The notes: a model not told the origin generated them from the sequence alone. A stretch of DNA of 64,000 nucleotides from SCN-70-22 sp046327755 (GCA_046327755.1 JAXLXW010000014.1:61044-125043); one strand, 5' to 3'; positions 1-9,608 are shown, counted from the stretch's first letter. Translations and numbers: made by a program.

Positions 1-183
1 GCGAGTCGCCGCGCGAAGGGGACGTCGTCGTCGCGGCCGACGTCGACCTCGCAATCGATGGCGCCCGCGCGCGGTGCAGCACCACGGGTGATCGCCGCGT
101 AACAGGGGGACGATCCCTCGATCGTCCGCTGGCCGGGTGGCGCGTTGCACCCCGCGGCGACCTCCCCTACGCACGGAAGCCCT

Positions 184-2349
184 GTGAACAACCGCAAGCA
201 CTCGACGCGCGCCGCTACCGGCGCGCTGCCGCGCGCCGCCACCGGCGCGCTGCTGTTGGCACTCGCCGCCACGCGCCCGCTCGCCGCGCAGGAACGCGAG
301 GATCGCACGCTCCTCTCGCAGGGGCAGATGACCTCGATCATCAATGAGGTTTCGGGGGAGCGGGCGATGCACCACCTCCTCGAACTCGTCCCCTACCAGC
401 GCGTGCGCCTGCCCGGCGAGTACAACGGCCCGTTCCGCGAGAGTCGCGTGATCGAGGAGTTCGCGAAGCAGTACGGCTTCAGCAACGTCACCACCGAGGT
501 CTACCAGCAGGGGGGGACGACGCCGCAGCCCACGGTGGGCGAGTTGTGGATGACGACGCCCAAGCTGGTGAAGCTGTTCGACATCCACGACATCGCGCTG
601 GCGCTGGCGTCGCTCAACGCCAACGGCGACCTCACCGCGGAGCTGGTCGACGTCGGGGCGGGGCGCGCGCAGGACTTCGAGGGGAAGGACGTGAAGGGGA
701 AGTTCGTCCTCTCGTCAGGTGCAACCGGCCAGGTCTACGCGCAGGCGGTGTCGCGCGGCGCGATCGGCGTGCTGGCGGTGAGCGCGATCGGTTACCAGCG
801 CTCGGTGGACTATCCCACGCAGATCGTCTCGTCGACGGTCAACGCGCAGCCGGGGACGGTCGCCTGGTCGGTGACCCCCGAGGTGCAACGCAACCTGCAG
901 GCGCTGCTCGTCCGCGGCGAGAAGATCACCATCCGGTCGCTGACGAAGAGCGAGATGGTGCCGAGCAAGGCGGAGTACGTGCACGCCGAGATCCCGGGCG
1001 ACGGGAGCACGACGCAGGAGGTCGGGATCTCCTGCCACCTGTACGAAGGGGTGATCAAGCAGGGGGCCAACGACGACAACTCGGGGTGCGCGCTCATCCT
1101 CGAGATCGGGCGCGCCTACATCAAGCTCCTCAACGAGGGGAAGCTCCCGCGCCCCAAGCGCACCATCAACTTCCAGTTTGTCCCCGAGATCGCGGGGACG
1201 GCTGCGTACCTCACGCGCCATCCCGAGAAGGCCAAGGCGATCATCGGGACGCTCAACTTCGACATGGAAGGGATCCGCGTCTCGCAGAGCCGCTCGTTCT
1301 GGGTGCTGCAGCGCACGCCGGACACCTTTCCGTCGTACATCAACGACATCGCGCAGAGCGTGATGGAGTACATCGCCGACATCTCGCGCGAGCGCGTGCG
1401 CTTCCGCCGCTCGCTCTCCGGCTACGCCCCGACGCAGCCCGTCGAGTCGCCGCGCGGGAGCAAGGACGCCTTCTACATCAAGGTGGACAAGCACTACGGG
1501 TCGAGCGACCACGTGACGTACATGCAGTACGGAATCCCGGCGGTCATGTTCATCACCTGGCCCGACATGTGGTATCACTCGTCGGAGGACACGCCGGACA
1601 AGCAGGACCCCACGCAGTACAAGCGCGCCGCGGCGGTGGGGCTGGGCGGGATCGCCGTGCTGGCCGACGGGACCGACGAGATGGCGGCGCGCGTCCTGGC
1701 CGACAACCTCGGGCGCGGGCTCTCGCGCATGGGCGAGTCGCACACCAAGGGATTGGGCTACCTGGCCGACGCGAAGGACGGCCCGTCGCTCACCAACGCG
1801 TATCGCGAAGCGCGCGTGGCGATCACCCACCAGGCGGAGATCGAGAAGGCGGTGGTGCGCACGGCGCGCGTGCTGTGGACCGACTCGCTGGCGGGGAAGA
1901 AGAGGACGGCGGCGTTCGAGCCGCTCATCGACCAGCGCGCCGGCGCGCTGCTCAACGAGGTGAAGGCCGCCTACCAGTTGCAAGCGCTGCAGCGCAACGT
2001 GCCGGCCCCGGAGCCCGTGACGTCGCCCGAGGACAAGGCCGCGATGAACCTCGTGGTGCAGCTGACGGCAGCGGGGGCACAGGGACCCGGGCGCGGGCCT
2101 GGAGGGCCGGGCGGTCCCGGTGGCCCCGGCGGTGCGGCGGGGCGTGGCGCGGCACCGGCCGGCCCGTCGCTCCCGGACGAGTACAACGCCGAGCTCTCGC
2201 TGCTGCTGCGCAAGGGGCTCACCGTCGGGCAGATCCGCGACTTCCTCTCCGGCGAGTTCACCCCGGTGACGCTGGACGAGCTGCTCAAGGTCCTGCGGGC
2301 CCGCGAGGCGGCGGGGCAGCTGACGCTCACCCCCAAGGCGGCGAAGTGA
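184..2349 (+). CDS. Secreted M28-family zinc aminopeptidase with PA domain
   Basis: A secreted peptidase of about 721 residues that probably removes amino acids from peptides outside the cytoplasm. The N-terminus has an Arg/Lys stretch, a hydrophobic run and an Ala-Gln-Glu cleavage region. The GTG at 184 puts the signal peptide at the very N-terminus and is preferred over the upstream in-frame TTG at 145. A protease-associated (PA) domain segment (GKFVLSSGATG) lies near residue 180, inserted before the M28 core. Core zinc-site motifs are visible: NDDNSG, VPEIAGT, LNFDMEG and a late His in WYHSSEDTPD. A Gly/Pro-rich linker near residue 640 precedes an unassigned C-terminal segment. The gene converges on the next one, with a hairpin between. 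The family call is strong; substrate is unknown. Confidence 0.88.
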   Translation: MNNRKHSTRAATGALPRAATGALLLALAATRPLAAQEREDRTLLSQGQMTSIINEVSGERAMHHLLELVPYQRVRLPGEYNGPFRESRVIEEFAKQYGFSNVTTEVYQQGGTTPQPTVGELWMTTPKLVKLFDIHDIALALASLNANGDLTAELVDVGAGRAQDFEGKDVKGKFVLSSGATGQVYAQAVSRGAIGVLAVSAIGYQRSVDYPTQIVSSTVNAQPGTVAWSVTPEVQRNLQALLVRGEKITIRSLTKSEMVPSKAEYVHAEIPGDGSTTQEVGISCHLYEGVIKQGANDDNSGCALILEIGRAYIKLLNEGKLPRPKRTINFQFVPEIAGTAAYLTRHPEKAKAIIGTLNFDMEGIRVSQSRSFWVLQRTPDTFPSYINDIAQSVMEYIADISRERVRFRRSLSGYAPTQPVESPRGSKDAFYIKVDKHYGSSDHVTYMQYGIPAVMFITWPDMWYHSSEDTPDKQDPTQYKRAAAVGLGGIAVLADGTDEMAARVLADNLGRGLSRMGESHTKGLGYLADAKDGPSLTNAYREARVAITHQAEIEKAVVRTARVLWTDSLAGKKRTAAFEPLIDQRAGALLNEVKAAYQLQALQRNVPAPEPVTSPEDKAAMNLVVQLTAAGAQGPGRGPGGPGGPGGPGGAAGRGAAPAGPSLPDEYNAELSLLLRKGLTVGQIRDFLSGEFTPVTLDELLKVLRAREAAGQLTLTPKAAK

Positions 2350-2357
2350 TCGGCGCG

Positions 2358-2385
2358 GGCCGCCAGCCGCAAACGGCTGGCGGCC
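2358..2385. terminator. Hairpin between convergent genes
   Basis: A perfect 12-bp stem (GGCCGCCAGCCG and its complement) closes a CAAA tetraloop, 8 bases after the M28 stop and 25 bases from the end of the opposing hydrolase gene. No T-run follows on either strand. It probably serves as a bidirectional terminator. Confidence 0.7.
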
Positions 2386-2410
2386 ACCCCGCCACGCGCC
2401 CGGCAGTTGC

Positions 2411-3397
2411 CTAACGCCGGACGAACTCCCCGACCACGCGCTGGAACTGCTCCGGCTCCTCCAGGAAGGGCCAGTGCCCGCTGTGCGTGAAGCCGGCGGT
2501 GGAGCAGCGCGGCAGCAGCGCGCACAGCGCTTCCGCGGTCGGCTGCCCGGTGAACGGCGAGTCGGCACCGCCCCACGCAATGAGCGTCGGGGCGTCCATG
2601 GCACGCAACGCTCCCTCCTGCGCATCACCAACCAGCGACAGCGAGATGCTGCGCCACGCGGCGAACGACATCGACCCGGTGCTGTCGAGCAGGGCGCGGC
2701 GTGTGGGGTCGTACAGTCGCGCCTCGTTGTCGCCGTTGGCCGAGCGCGTGAACCACGCGTCGGCCGCATCGCCCGTTCCGCGCGGGATCCCCATGGCCGT
2801 GGAGTAGAGGGCGGGGCCGAGGTACGTCCAGATCGTGCGGTTCGTCATCCCGTTGTTGAGGCGGATCCCGCCCACGATCACCATCCGGTCGACGTGCGGG
2901 CGATGGCGAATGGCGTATCGCTGCACGAGCGCGCTCCCGAACGAATGCCCCACGAGGACGACGCGATCGGCGTGGAGCACGTCGCGACGGATCGCCTCCA
3001 GTTCCTCGACCAGGCTGTCGATCTGGTAATCGGCGATGCGCGCCTTGCTCTCGGAATTGCCGGAGCCGCGCTGGTCGTAGTAGAGGACGCGACGGTCGGC
3101 GGCGAGGAAGTCGAGCGAGCGGCGAAACGACAGTGACGAATGACCGGGGCCGCCGTGCACGACGATCACCGGCGCTCGCGTGGTGTCGGCACCGACCTGG
3201 CGGGCGTACAGGGCGTAGCCGTTCACGCGCAGAGGCGTCGCACAGTCGCGGCACGGGCGAACGGCCGGCTGCACGCCGTTGTAGCGCGCGTAGGCGAAGG
3301 CGGCGTACCCGCCGGCGAGGGCGCAGATCGCGACCACGCCGAAGACGAGCCACCGGGTGAGGCGTTGGACGAGCGAGCGCGCGCCGGGGCGAGACAT
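2411..3397 (-). CDS. Membrane-anchored alpha/beta hydrolase, proline iminopeptidase-like
   Basis: About 328 residues. An N-terminal hydrophobic helix (residues about 17-38) should anchor the protein in the membrane with the catalytic domain outside. The fold markers are an oxyanion HGGPG motif near residue 85, YYDQRGSGNS typical of the proline iminopeptidase (S33) branch, and the nucleophile elbow GHSFGSA. A late His lies in FTHSGHWPF. The ATG at 3397 is chosen over an in-frame GTG at 3424 because it gives a short, basic N-terminus before the helix. The stop codon lies inside a copy of the CGTTAGGC octamer. Substrate cannot be inferred; an esterase role is possible. Confidence 0.82.
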   Translation of the reverse strand: MSRPGARSLVQRLTRWLVFGVVAICALAGGYAAFAYARYNGVQPAVRPCRDCATPLRVNGYALYARQVGADTTRAPVIVVHGGPGHSSLSFRRSLDFLAADRRVLYYDQRGSGNSESKARIADYQIDSLVEELEAIRRDVLHADRVVLVGHSFGSALVQRYAIRHRPHVDRMVIVGGIRLNNGMTNRTIWTYLGPALYSTAMGIPRGTGDAADAWFTRSANGDNEARLYDPTRRALLDSTGSMSFAAWRSISLSLVGDAQEGALRAMDAPTLIAWGGADSPFTGQPTAEALCALLPRCSTAGFTHSGHWPFLEEPEQFQRVVGEFVRR

Positions 3398-3580
3398 GGC
3401 GCGCGCGGGAGGGGAAGTGGGCACGGTCGAAGGGCGAAGCGCGAGCGATGGAGGCGGGGTGGCAATCTCCCCTTCGCGGCAGAGCGACGAAAGGGGGAAG
3501 TTCCCTGCTGTTGCGCCGCCGCGCGCGATCCCCCAGCGTTCGTCCCGTCACCTACGATCGCCCCGACCGAGAACCGCGCC

Positions 3581-4681
3581 GTGCCGCCCGTCGCTCGCAA
3601 ACGTCCGCACTCGAGGCGCTCCACGCGCCCCGCGCGCAGCAGCCGCAACCTCCCCGCCCGCCGCAACGGGCAGGATCCGTGGGCATCGCTGACGCGCGAC
3701 GAGTTCCTCGACCTCCGCATCCGTGACCTGGGGGTGCGCCTCGAGGGGACGTGGATCGAGGAGTGCATCGACGCGCTGTACCAGGAGCTGGACGAGCGCG
3801 GCCTCTCGTTGCGCCCGCACTGCTGGCTGTCGAGCGAGTGGTTCTCGCCGGAGGGAGTGCCGGGGATCGGGATCCCGTTCTACCTGGCACACCCGCGACT
3901 GATGCGCCTCGAGCGCACGATGATGCTGGAGGTGGAAGGGGGGACGCGCACCGAGTGCATGCGCATCCTGCGCCACGAGACGGGGCACGCGCTGCAGCAC
4001 GCGTTCGACCTGCATCGGCGCAAGCGGTGGCGCGAGCTGTTCGGGCCGTCGACGACGCCCTACCCCGAGTCGTACCGCCCCAATCCCGCCAGCCGCAAGT
4101 ACGTGCAGCACCTGCGCCTCTACTACGCGCAGTCGCACCCGGACGAGGACTTTGCCGAGACGTTCGCCGTCTGGATGGGGCCGCGCTCGGCGTGGCAGCG
4201 CCGCTACCAGGGGTGGGGGGCGCTGCAGAAGCTGCACTACGTCGACGAGTTGATGGAGGAGCTGCGTGGCGGGCGGCCGCGCCGTCGCTCGCGCGAGGTC
4301 GTCGAACCGCTCTCCAGCCTGACGATGACGCTGCGCGAGTACTACGAGGGAAAGCGCGCGCAGTACACGGTGAGCTATCCCACCACCTACGATCGCGAGT
4401 TGCTCAAGGTCTTCTCCAACGAACCGAAGCATGCCCGGCGCGAGCTTGCCTCACGCTTCATCCAGCGGCATCGCGCCGAGATCCGGCGCACCGTGGCCCG
4501 GTGGACCGGGGAATACGAGTTCACCCTCGACCAGTTGCTGCGCGACATGATCGGGCGCTGTCGCGAGCTCAAGCTGCGGGTCGCCGGGGGGCAGCGGCAG
4601 GTCCTGCTCGACTTCGCCGGAATGCTGGCGGTGCGTACGGTGCACTTCCTGTATTCGCGGCGCGTCTCGATCGCGATGTGA
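3581..4681 (+). CDS. Putative zinc-binding metallopeptidase (gluzincin-like)
   Basis: About 366 residues, GTG start, with no signal peptide, so probably cytoplasmic. The first 35 residues are strongly basic (Arg/Lys/Pro) and look disordered. An HExxH site, HETGH, sits at residues 132-136 in the context RHETGHALQH. A second conserved segment, DEDFAETFAVWM, near residues 188-199 would supply the third zinc ligand. This arrangement matches the family usually labelled putative zinc-binding metallopeptidase. The open frame continues upstream to 3140, but that part is antisense to the hydrolase gene and lacks family features. The stop is only 7 bases before the ATP-grasp start, so the two are probably co-transcribed. 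The pairing suggests one enzyme makes and the other cuts or trims a peptide-like product; that is inference. Confidence 0.75.
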   Translation: MPPVARKRPHSRRSTRPARSSRNLPARRNGQDPWASLTRDEFLDLRIRDLGVRLEGTWIEECIDALYQELDERGLSLRPHCWLSSEWFSPEGVPGIGIPFYLAHPRLMRLERTMMLEVEGGTRTECMRILRHETGHALQHAFDLHRRKRWRELFGPSTTPYPESYRPNPASRKYVQHLRLYYAQSHPDEDFAETFAVWMGPRSAWQRRYQGWGALQKLHYVDELMEELRGGRPRRRSREVVEPLSSLTMTLREYYEGKRAQYTVSYPTTYDRELLKVFSNEPKHARRELASRFIQRHRAEIRRTVARWTGEYEFTLDQLLRDMIGRCRELKLRVAGGQRQVLLDFAGMLAVRTVHFLYSRRVSIAM

Positions 4682-4688
4682 GGGCGCC

Positions 4689-5717
4689 ATGAGCCGAACG
4701 ACACGTCGCAAGCTGCGAATCCTCGTCCTCGTCCAGCCCACGCTGATTCCGCCGGAATCGGACGCCGGGCTCAGTGAGCGCGAGCGCTACGAGATCAAGA
4801 CCGAGTACGACGTCACGAGCACGCTCCGCAAGCACGGGCACGACGTGCGCGTGCTGGGAGTGCGTGACGAACTCCTCCCCATTCGCCAGGCCGTGGAGGA
4901 GTGGAAGCCGCACGTCGTCTTCAACCTGCTGGAGGACTTCTTCGGGCTGCGCGAGTTCGATCATCACGTGGTGAGCTACCTCGAGCTGCTCCGCGTCCCG
5001 TACACCGGGTGCAACCCGCGCGGGCTCGTGCTGGCGCGCGACAAGGCGCTGAGCAAGAAGATCCTGGCCTATCACCGCATCCCGGTTCCGCACTTCGACG
5101 TGGTGCGCCGCGGGCGCACGGCGCGCCGGTCGCGCCACCTCAAGTTCCCGCTCATCGTGAAGTCGCTCACCGAGGAGGGGTCGGTGGGGATCGCACAGGC
5201 CTCGGTGGTGGAGAACGACGAGGACCTCAAGGCGCGCGTCGAGTTCATCCATCGTACCACGGAGAGCGACGCGATCGTCGAGGAGTACATCGACGGCCGG
5301 GAGATCTACATGGGGATCGTGGGCAACCACCGCCTCGAGGTCTTTCCCCCGTGGGAGCTGACGTTCGAGAACGTCGCGCCGGGGACACGGCGCATCGCCA
5401 CGTCGCACTACAAGCACGACCCCAACGCGCAGGAGAAGCGTGGGATCAACCAGGGGCCGGCGCAGCTGACGGATGCGGTGTACAATCGCCTCGTCTCCAC
5501 GGCGCGCCGCATCTACAAGCTCCTCTCGCTCGACGGCTACGCGCGCCTCGACTTCCGCCTGCGCGAGGACGGGACGCCGTTCTTCATCGAGGCCAATCCC
5601 AACCCCGAGATCGCCGAGAGCGAGGAGTTTGCCTCGTCGGCGCTCGAGGCGGGCTATGCCTATCCGGACCTGGTACAGCGCATCGTGACGCTGGGCGTTC
5701 GGCGCGGGTCGCTGTGA
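4689..5717 (+). CDS. ATP-grasp ligase, D-Ala-D-Ala ligase-like
   Basis: A 342-residue ATP-grasp protein that should form a carboxylate-amine bond using ATP. Visible features are the pre-ATP-grasp region with VPYTGCNPRG, the ATP-binding Lys in FPLIVKS, a flexible loop EEGSVGI, the hinge IVEEYIDGRE, and the metal-binding set LDFRL followed by EANPNPE. In the D-Ala-D-Ala ligase family the last motif is normally ExN followed by a Pro-Gly-Met region. That region is replaced here, so a peptidoglycan role is unlikely. It follows the metallopeptidase by 7 bases. Two further divergent ATP-grasp genes lie at 40.7-43.4 kb. The substrate is unknown. Confidence 0.82.
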   Translation: MSRTTRRKLRILVLVQPTLIPPESDAGLSERERYEIKTEYDVTSTLRKHGHDVRVLGVRDELLPIRQAVEEWKPHVVFNLLEDFFGLREFDHHVVSYLELLRVPYTGCNPRGLVLARDKALSKKILAYHRIPVPHFDVVRRGRTARRSRHLKFPLIVKSLTEEGSVGIAQASVVENDEDLKARVEFIHRTTESDAIVEEYIDGREIYMGIVGNHRLEVFPPWELTFENVAPGTRRIATSHYKHDPNAQEKRGINQGPAQLTDAVYNRLVSTARRIYKLLSLDGYARLDFRLREDGTPFFIEANPNPEIAESEEFASSALEAGYAYPDLVQRIVTLGVRRGSL

Positions 5718-5751
5718 CGCCGGCATCGTCGGCATCGCGGGAGGCGCGCCG

Positions 5752-6600
5752 TTGATCCCGTCGTCCGTTCCAGTGCTCGACCTCCGTGCCGCCGACGGTG
5801 CGCGTGCCCGCGTCCTGCTCGATGGGGCGCAGGTGGTGTCGTGGATCCCGGCGGGCGGCGGCGACGATCGCCTCTTCCTGAGCCGCAACGCCGAGTTCGG
5901 CCTCGGTCGCTCGGCGCGCGGCGGGATCCCGATCTGCTTTCCGCAGTTCGGCCCGTTCGGCGCGCTCCCGCAGCACGGCTTTGCGCGCAACGTGCGCTGG
6001 ACGCTTCGCGATGCGTCGCGGCGTGAGGCGGGCGAGGTGACGCTGCGCCTCACGCACGTCGACGTCGCCGCCCAACGGCCGGCGGAAGAAGTGGCGTCGT
6101 GGCCGCATCCCTTCGCGCTCGACGCGACGGTGCAGGTGGCGGGCAACGCGCTCGTCGTGCAACTCGTCGCGACCAACACCGGGCGGTCGCCGCTGACGTT
6201 CACGGCGGCCTTGCACCCTTACTTCGCGGTTCACGAGGCGTGCGCGACGACGGTGGAAGGGCTGTCGGGGCTCACCTATCGCGACGCGCTGCAGGGTGGG
6301 GCGCTGGTGCACGAGGAGGCGAGCCTGCTCTCCATCACCGGTGCGCTCGACCGGCTCTACTACGATGCGCCGGACGTGCTCGCCCTGCGTGAGGCGGCGC
6401 GCGCGCTGCGCATCGAGAAGCGCGGCTTCCCCGATGCCGTCGTCTGGAACCCTGGCGCGGCGATCACGGCGTCCAAGCGCGACTTCGAGGCGGGCGACGA
6501 GGGGGGCATGCTCTGCGTGGAGGCGGCGGTGGTGGGGCGTCCGGTCGTCCTCGCACCCGGTGAGCAGTGGACGGGGGCGCAGCGCATGGTGGCGATCTAG
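5752..6600 (+). CDS. D-hexose-6-phosphate mutarotase (aldose 1-epimerase family)
   Basis: About 282 residues with no signal peptide; cytoplasmic. Family markers are GGIPICFPQFGP near residue 60, HGFARN near residue 80 and TAALHPYF near residue 150, which supplies a catalytic His. A late VWNPG segment also fits the YeaD-type hexose-6-phosphate mutarotase branch rather than the GalM branch. The reaction interconverts alpha and beta anomers of hexose 6-phosphates. The start is a TTG 34 bases after the ATP-grasp stop; no better in-frame ATG is present before the conserved region. It may share a transcript with the two genes before it. Confidence 0.82.
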   Translation: MIPSSVPVLDLRAADGARARVLLDGAQVVSWIPAGGGDDRLFLSRNAEFGLGRSARGGIPICFPQFGPFGALPQHGFARNVRWTLRDASRREAGEVTLRLTHVDVAAQRPAEEVASWPHPFALDATVQVAGNALVVQLVATNTGRSPLTFTAALHPYFAVHEACATTVEGLSGLTYRDALQGGALVHEEASLLSITGALDRLYYDAPDVLALREAARALRIEKRGFPDAVVWNPGAAITASKRDFEAGDEGGMLCVEAAVVGRPVVLAPGEQWTGAQRMVAI

Positions 6601-6706
6601 CACTCACGCGGCACAAGGGACGATCCGGAGGCGATCGCCCCTTCCAACGACTGTGGTCGTTGGTGCAACGTGGGGGCGACCGTTCCCTCCTCCCACGAGA
6701 TTTCCG

Positions 6707-8176
6707 ATGCGCTCGTCCTCGCCATGCGCCCTCGTCCTGCTGGTTGCTGCGGCCTGTTCGTCACCTGCCACCAAGGCGCCGCCGGAGCCTAACGCGGATG
6801 CGGCGATCGCCCGGGTGACCGCGGGGCTGCGCTCCGGGATCGCGATCAAGGGCGACGCCCCCGTCACCTTCTCGCTCGCGGAGCGCATGGCGCATCACAA
6901 GGTGCCCGGCGTCTCCATCGCCGTCGTCGACAGCGGGCGCATCGTCTGGGCGCGCGGCTTTGGCCTCAAGGAGTCGGGGACGAACGACTCGGTGACCGCG
7001 ACAACGATCTTCCAGGCGGCGTCGATCAGCAAGCCGGTGGCGGCGACGGGGATGTTGCGGCTGGTGGAGGAAGGGAAGCTCGCGCTGGACACGCCGGTGA
7101 ACGACTACCTCAAGAGCTGGAAGCTTCCCGACAACAAGTTCACCGAGAAGGAGAAGGTCACGCTGCGCCGCATCGTGTCGCACAACGCGGGGCTCACGGT
7201 GCACGGCTTCCCGGGGTACGCATCGACCGACTCGGTGCCGACGGTGCCGCAGCTGCTCGACGGCGCCAAGCCGGCCAACACCGCGGCGGTGCGCGTCGAC
7301 ACATTCCCCGGCGCCATCACGCGATACTCCGGCGGCGGGATCACGATCGAGCAGCTGGCGATGACGGATGTGACGGGCGAGTCCTTCCCGGCGCTGCTCA
7401 AGCGCCTGGTCCTCGATCCCATCGGGATGACGAACAGCGGCTACGACCAGCCGCTCGCAGCGCCGCGTACTGCACAGGCCGCGGCGGGCTACCGCCCGGA
7501 CGGGAAGATGGTCGAGGGGCGCTGGCACACCTATCCGGAGATGGCCGCTGCCGGTCTTTGGACGACCCCGACCGATCTCCTCAAGTGGGCGTTGGAGATC
7601 GCCGCGGCGCGCGCCGGCAAGTCGACGAAGGTCCTCTCGCAGAAGATGGCGACCGAGATGCTCACGCCGCACAAGGACGCCTTCGGCCTGGGCCCCGCCG
7701 TTGGCGGGAAGGGAGCAGGCTTCAACTTTGGCCACGGTGGCGCCAACGAGGGCTATCGCGCCCAGGTCACCTATTTCCCGGAGTTAGGGCGTGGTGCGGC
7801 GGTGATGACCAACAGCGACAATGGATCGGCGTTGGCCCAGGAGATCCTCTTCGCCATCGCGGCGGAGTACAAGTGGACCGACTACGGTCCGCGCGAGATC
7901 GCCCCGATCGCCGCCGACTCGGCCACACTCGACGCCCTCACCGGGACGTATGCGACCGACAAGCCGGAGCAGATCCGTGTCTCGCTCACCCGCGAGGGCG
8001 CGAAGCTCTACATCGCCGAGCCGAAGTACGTGCCGCGCACCGAGGTGCGACTGCTCGATGCGAAGAAGGCGATCGCGATCGAGACGGGGATGGAGTTCAC
8101 CTTCCTCACCGACGCCAAGGGGAGCGTCACGGGGATCGACCTCCCGCCGATGAAGCTCACGCGCCTCAAGAAGTAG
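6707..8176 (+). CDS. Lipoprotein serine hydrolase, class C beta-lactamase family
   Basis: About 489 residues. The signal peptide ends in a lipobox with Cys17 (LVAAAC), so the protein is a predicted lipoprotein. The beta-lactamase/penicillin-binding fold is shown by S106-I-S-K109 (SxxK) and by the third motif in FGHGGANEG. A tyrosine motif is possible in TRYSGGG. A small beta-rich C-terminal region of about 90 residues follows. Members of this broad family are mostly esterases or D-aminopeptidases, and resistance cannot be inferred. The frame is open far upstream, but the ATG at 6707 gives the only sensible signal peptide. Its last 11 bases overlap the end of the opposing FAD oxidase gene. The Pro-Asn near residue 28 is encoded by a GCCTAACG octamer. 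Confidence 0.85.
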   Translation: MRSSSPCALVLLVAAACSSPATKAPPEPNADAAIARVTAGLRSGIAIKGDAPVTFSLAERMAHHKVPGVSIAVVDSGRIVWARGFGLKESGTNDSVTATTIFQAASISKPVAATGMLRLVEEGKLALDTPVNDYLKSWKLPDNKFTEKEKVTLRRIVSHNAGLTVHGFPGYASTDSVPTVPQLLDGAKPANTAAVRVDTFPGAITRYSGGGITIEQLAMTDVTGESFPALLKRLVLDPIGMTNSGYDQPLAAPRTAQAAAGYRPDGKMVEGRWHTYPEMAAAGLWTTPTDLLKWALEIAAARAGKSTKVLSQKMATEMLTPHKDAFGLGPAVGGKGAGFNFGHGGANEGYRAQVTYFPELGRGAAVMTNSDNGSALAQEILFAIAAEYKWTDYGPREIAPIAADSATLDALTGTYATDKPEQIRVSLTREGAKLYIAEPKYVPRTEVRLLDAKKAIAIETGMEFTFLTDAKGSVTGIDLPPMKLTRLKK

Positions 8177-9560
8177 CGTCGACGACCTTTCCCGGGTTCA
8201 TCAGGTTGCGCGGGTCGAGCGCCTGCTTGATGGCGCGCATCACCGGGAGCAGGTCGCCGTGCTCCTTGGCGAGCGACGGCATCTTTCCGATCCCCACGCC
8301 GTGCTCGCCGGTGCAGGTCCCGCCGCAGGCGATGGCGCGTGCCACGAGCCGGTCGTTGGCGGCGCGCGCCCGCTCGAGTGACTGCGGATCGTTGGGGTCG
8401 ACGAACATCAGCAGGTGGAAGTTGCCATCCCCCACGTGACCCACGAGCGGGGCGAGGATCGCCTCCGCCTCGAGGTCGGCGCGCGTCTCGGCGATCACGC
8501 GCGCCAGCTGCGAGACGGGGACGCAGACGTCGGTCGTCCACGAGCGGCACCCCGGCTTCATCGCCAAGCCCGCGAAGTACACCTTGTGCCGCGCCTCCCA
8601 TAGCCGTGCGCGCGCATCTTCCGTCGTGGCCGAGTCGTGCACGCGCCCCTGGTGAGCCTCGAGGAGGTCGCGTACCGTCTCCAGCTGCTCGGCGAGCGCC
8701 GGCGCCGAGTTGGCGTGCAGCTCCAGGAAGAGCATCGGGACCTCCGGGTAGCCAAGCCCGCTCAGCAGGTTCACCGCGCGCACCGTCATCCCGTCGAGCA
8801 GTTCGATGCGGGCGAGCGGAACGCCGCACTGCAGCAGGGCCACGACCGCATGGACCGCGTCGTCAATGGAGGAGAAGGTGCACGCCGCGGCGGCGATGGC
8901 GTCGGGGACCGGGTGCAGGCGCAGCGTGACCTCGGTGACGATGCCTAACGTCCCCTCGCTTCCGATGAAGAGGCGCGTGAGGTCGTACCCCGCCGACGAC
9001 TTGCGCGCGCGCGAGCCGGTGCGGATCACCGAGCCGTCGGCCAGGACGACGGTGAGCGCCAGAACGTTCTCGCGCATTGTCCCGTAGCGCACCGACGTCG
9101 TCCCCGAGGCGCCCGTGGCGACCATCCCGCCCAGCGTCGCGTCGGCGCCGGGATCGACGAAGAAGGTCGTCCCCGTCCCGCCGAGCGCCTTCGTCAGCTG
9201 CATGCGCGTCACGCCGGCTTCGACCGTGACGTCCATGTCGTCGACGCTCGTGCGGAGGATCTGGTTCATGCGCGAGAGGTCGACGCAGACGCCTCCCTGC
9301 ACGGCGGCGATGTGTCCCTCGAGTGAGCTTCCCGCGCCGTACGCGATGACGGGAGCGTCGTGCGCGGCGCATGTCCGCACGACCGCGCTCACCTCGTCCG
9401 TGCTTTCGGGATAGACGACCACGTCCGGCGGGTACGCGGGAAGGTGTGTCTCGCCGCGGCCGTGCTGCAGCAACTCCGACTCGGCGCGCGTGAGGCGGTC
9501 GCCGACGATGGCAGTGAGGGCGGCGAGGAGTGCGGGGAGGTCGCGAACGCGTGACGGCAT
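8166..9560 (-). CDS. FAD-linked oxidase, GlcD / D-lactate dehydrogenase type
   Basis: 464 residues, no signal peptide, ATG start. The N-terminal FAD_binding_4 domain shows AYGAGSSLEGH and GGMVATGASGT, followed by GSEGTLGIVTEVTLRL. The C-terminal FAD-oxidase domain shows GHVGDGNFH and the EHGVGIGK motif near the end. The family oxidises 2-hydroxy acids such as D-lactate or glycolate to the keto acid. No GlcE/GlcF or Fe-S partner lies nearby, so a single-subunit D-lactate dehydrogenase is the more likely role. The TTA-GGC of GTLGI is a copy of the dispersed octamer. Substrate specificity is not resolved. Confidence 0.88.
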   Translation of the reverse strand: MPSRVRDLPALLAALTAIVGDRLTRAESELLQHGRGETHLPAYPPDVVVYPESTDEVSAVVRTCAAHDAPVIAYGAGSSLEGHIAAVQGGVCVDLSRMNQILRTSVDDMDVTVEAGVTRMQLTKALGGTGTTFFVDPGADATLGGMVATGASGTTSVRYGTMRENVLALTVVLADGSVIRTGSRARKSSAGYDLTRLFIGSEGTLGIVTEVTLRLHPVPDAIAAAACTFSSIDDAVHAVVALLQCGVPLARIELLDGMTVRAVNLLSGLGYPEVPMLFLELHANSAPALAEQLETVRDLLEAHQGRVHDSATTEDARARLWEARHKVYFAGLAMKPGCRSWTTDVCVPVSQLARVIAETRADLEAEAILAPLVGHVGDGNFHLLMFVDPNDPQSLERARAANDRLVARAIACGGTCTGEHGVGIGKMPSLAKEHGDLLPVMRAIKQALDPRNLMNPGKVVDATS

Positions 9561-9608
9561 GGCCGGGGATCGCAGGGCTCGAGTCCCCTCAATCTTGTCC
9601 CGCGGCGC

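Noticed and set aside
1..144. Open frames on both strands at the left edge
   Set aside because: Both strands can be read without stops for over 80 bases and show GC-rich third positions, but the region is too short to recognise a family or decide the strand, so no partial gene is called.
6707..8176. Beta-lactam resistance gene
   Set aside because: The SxxK serine-hydrolase family is broad; nothing in this lipoprotein points to antibiotic hydrolysis.
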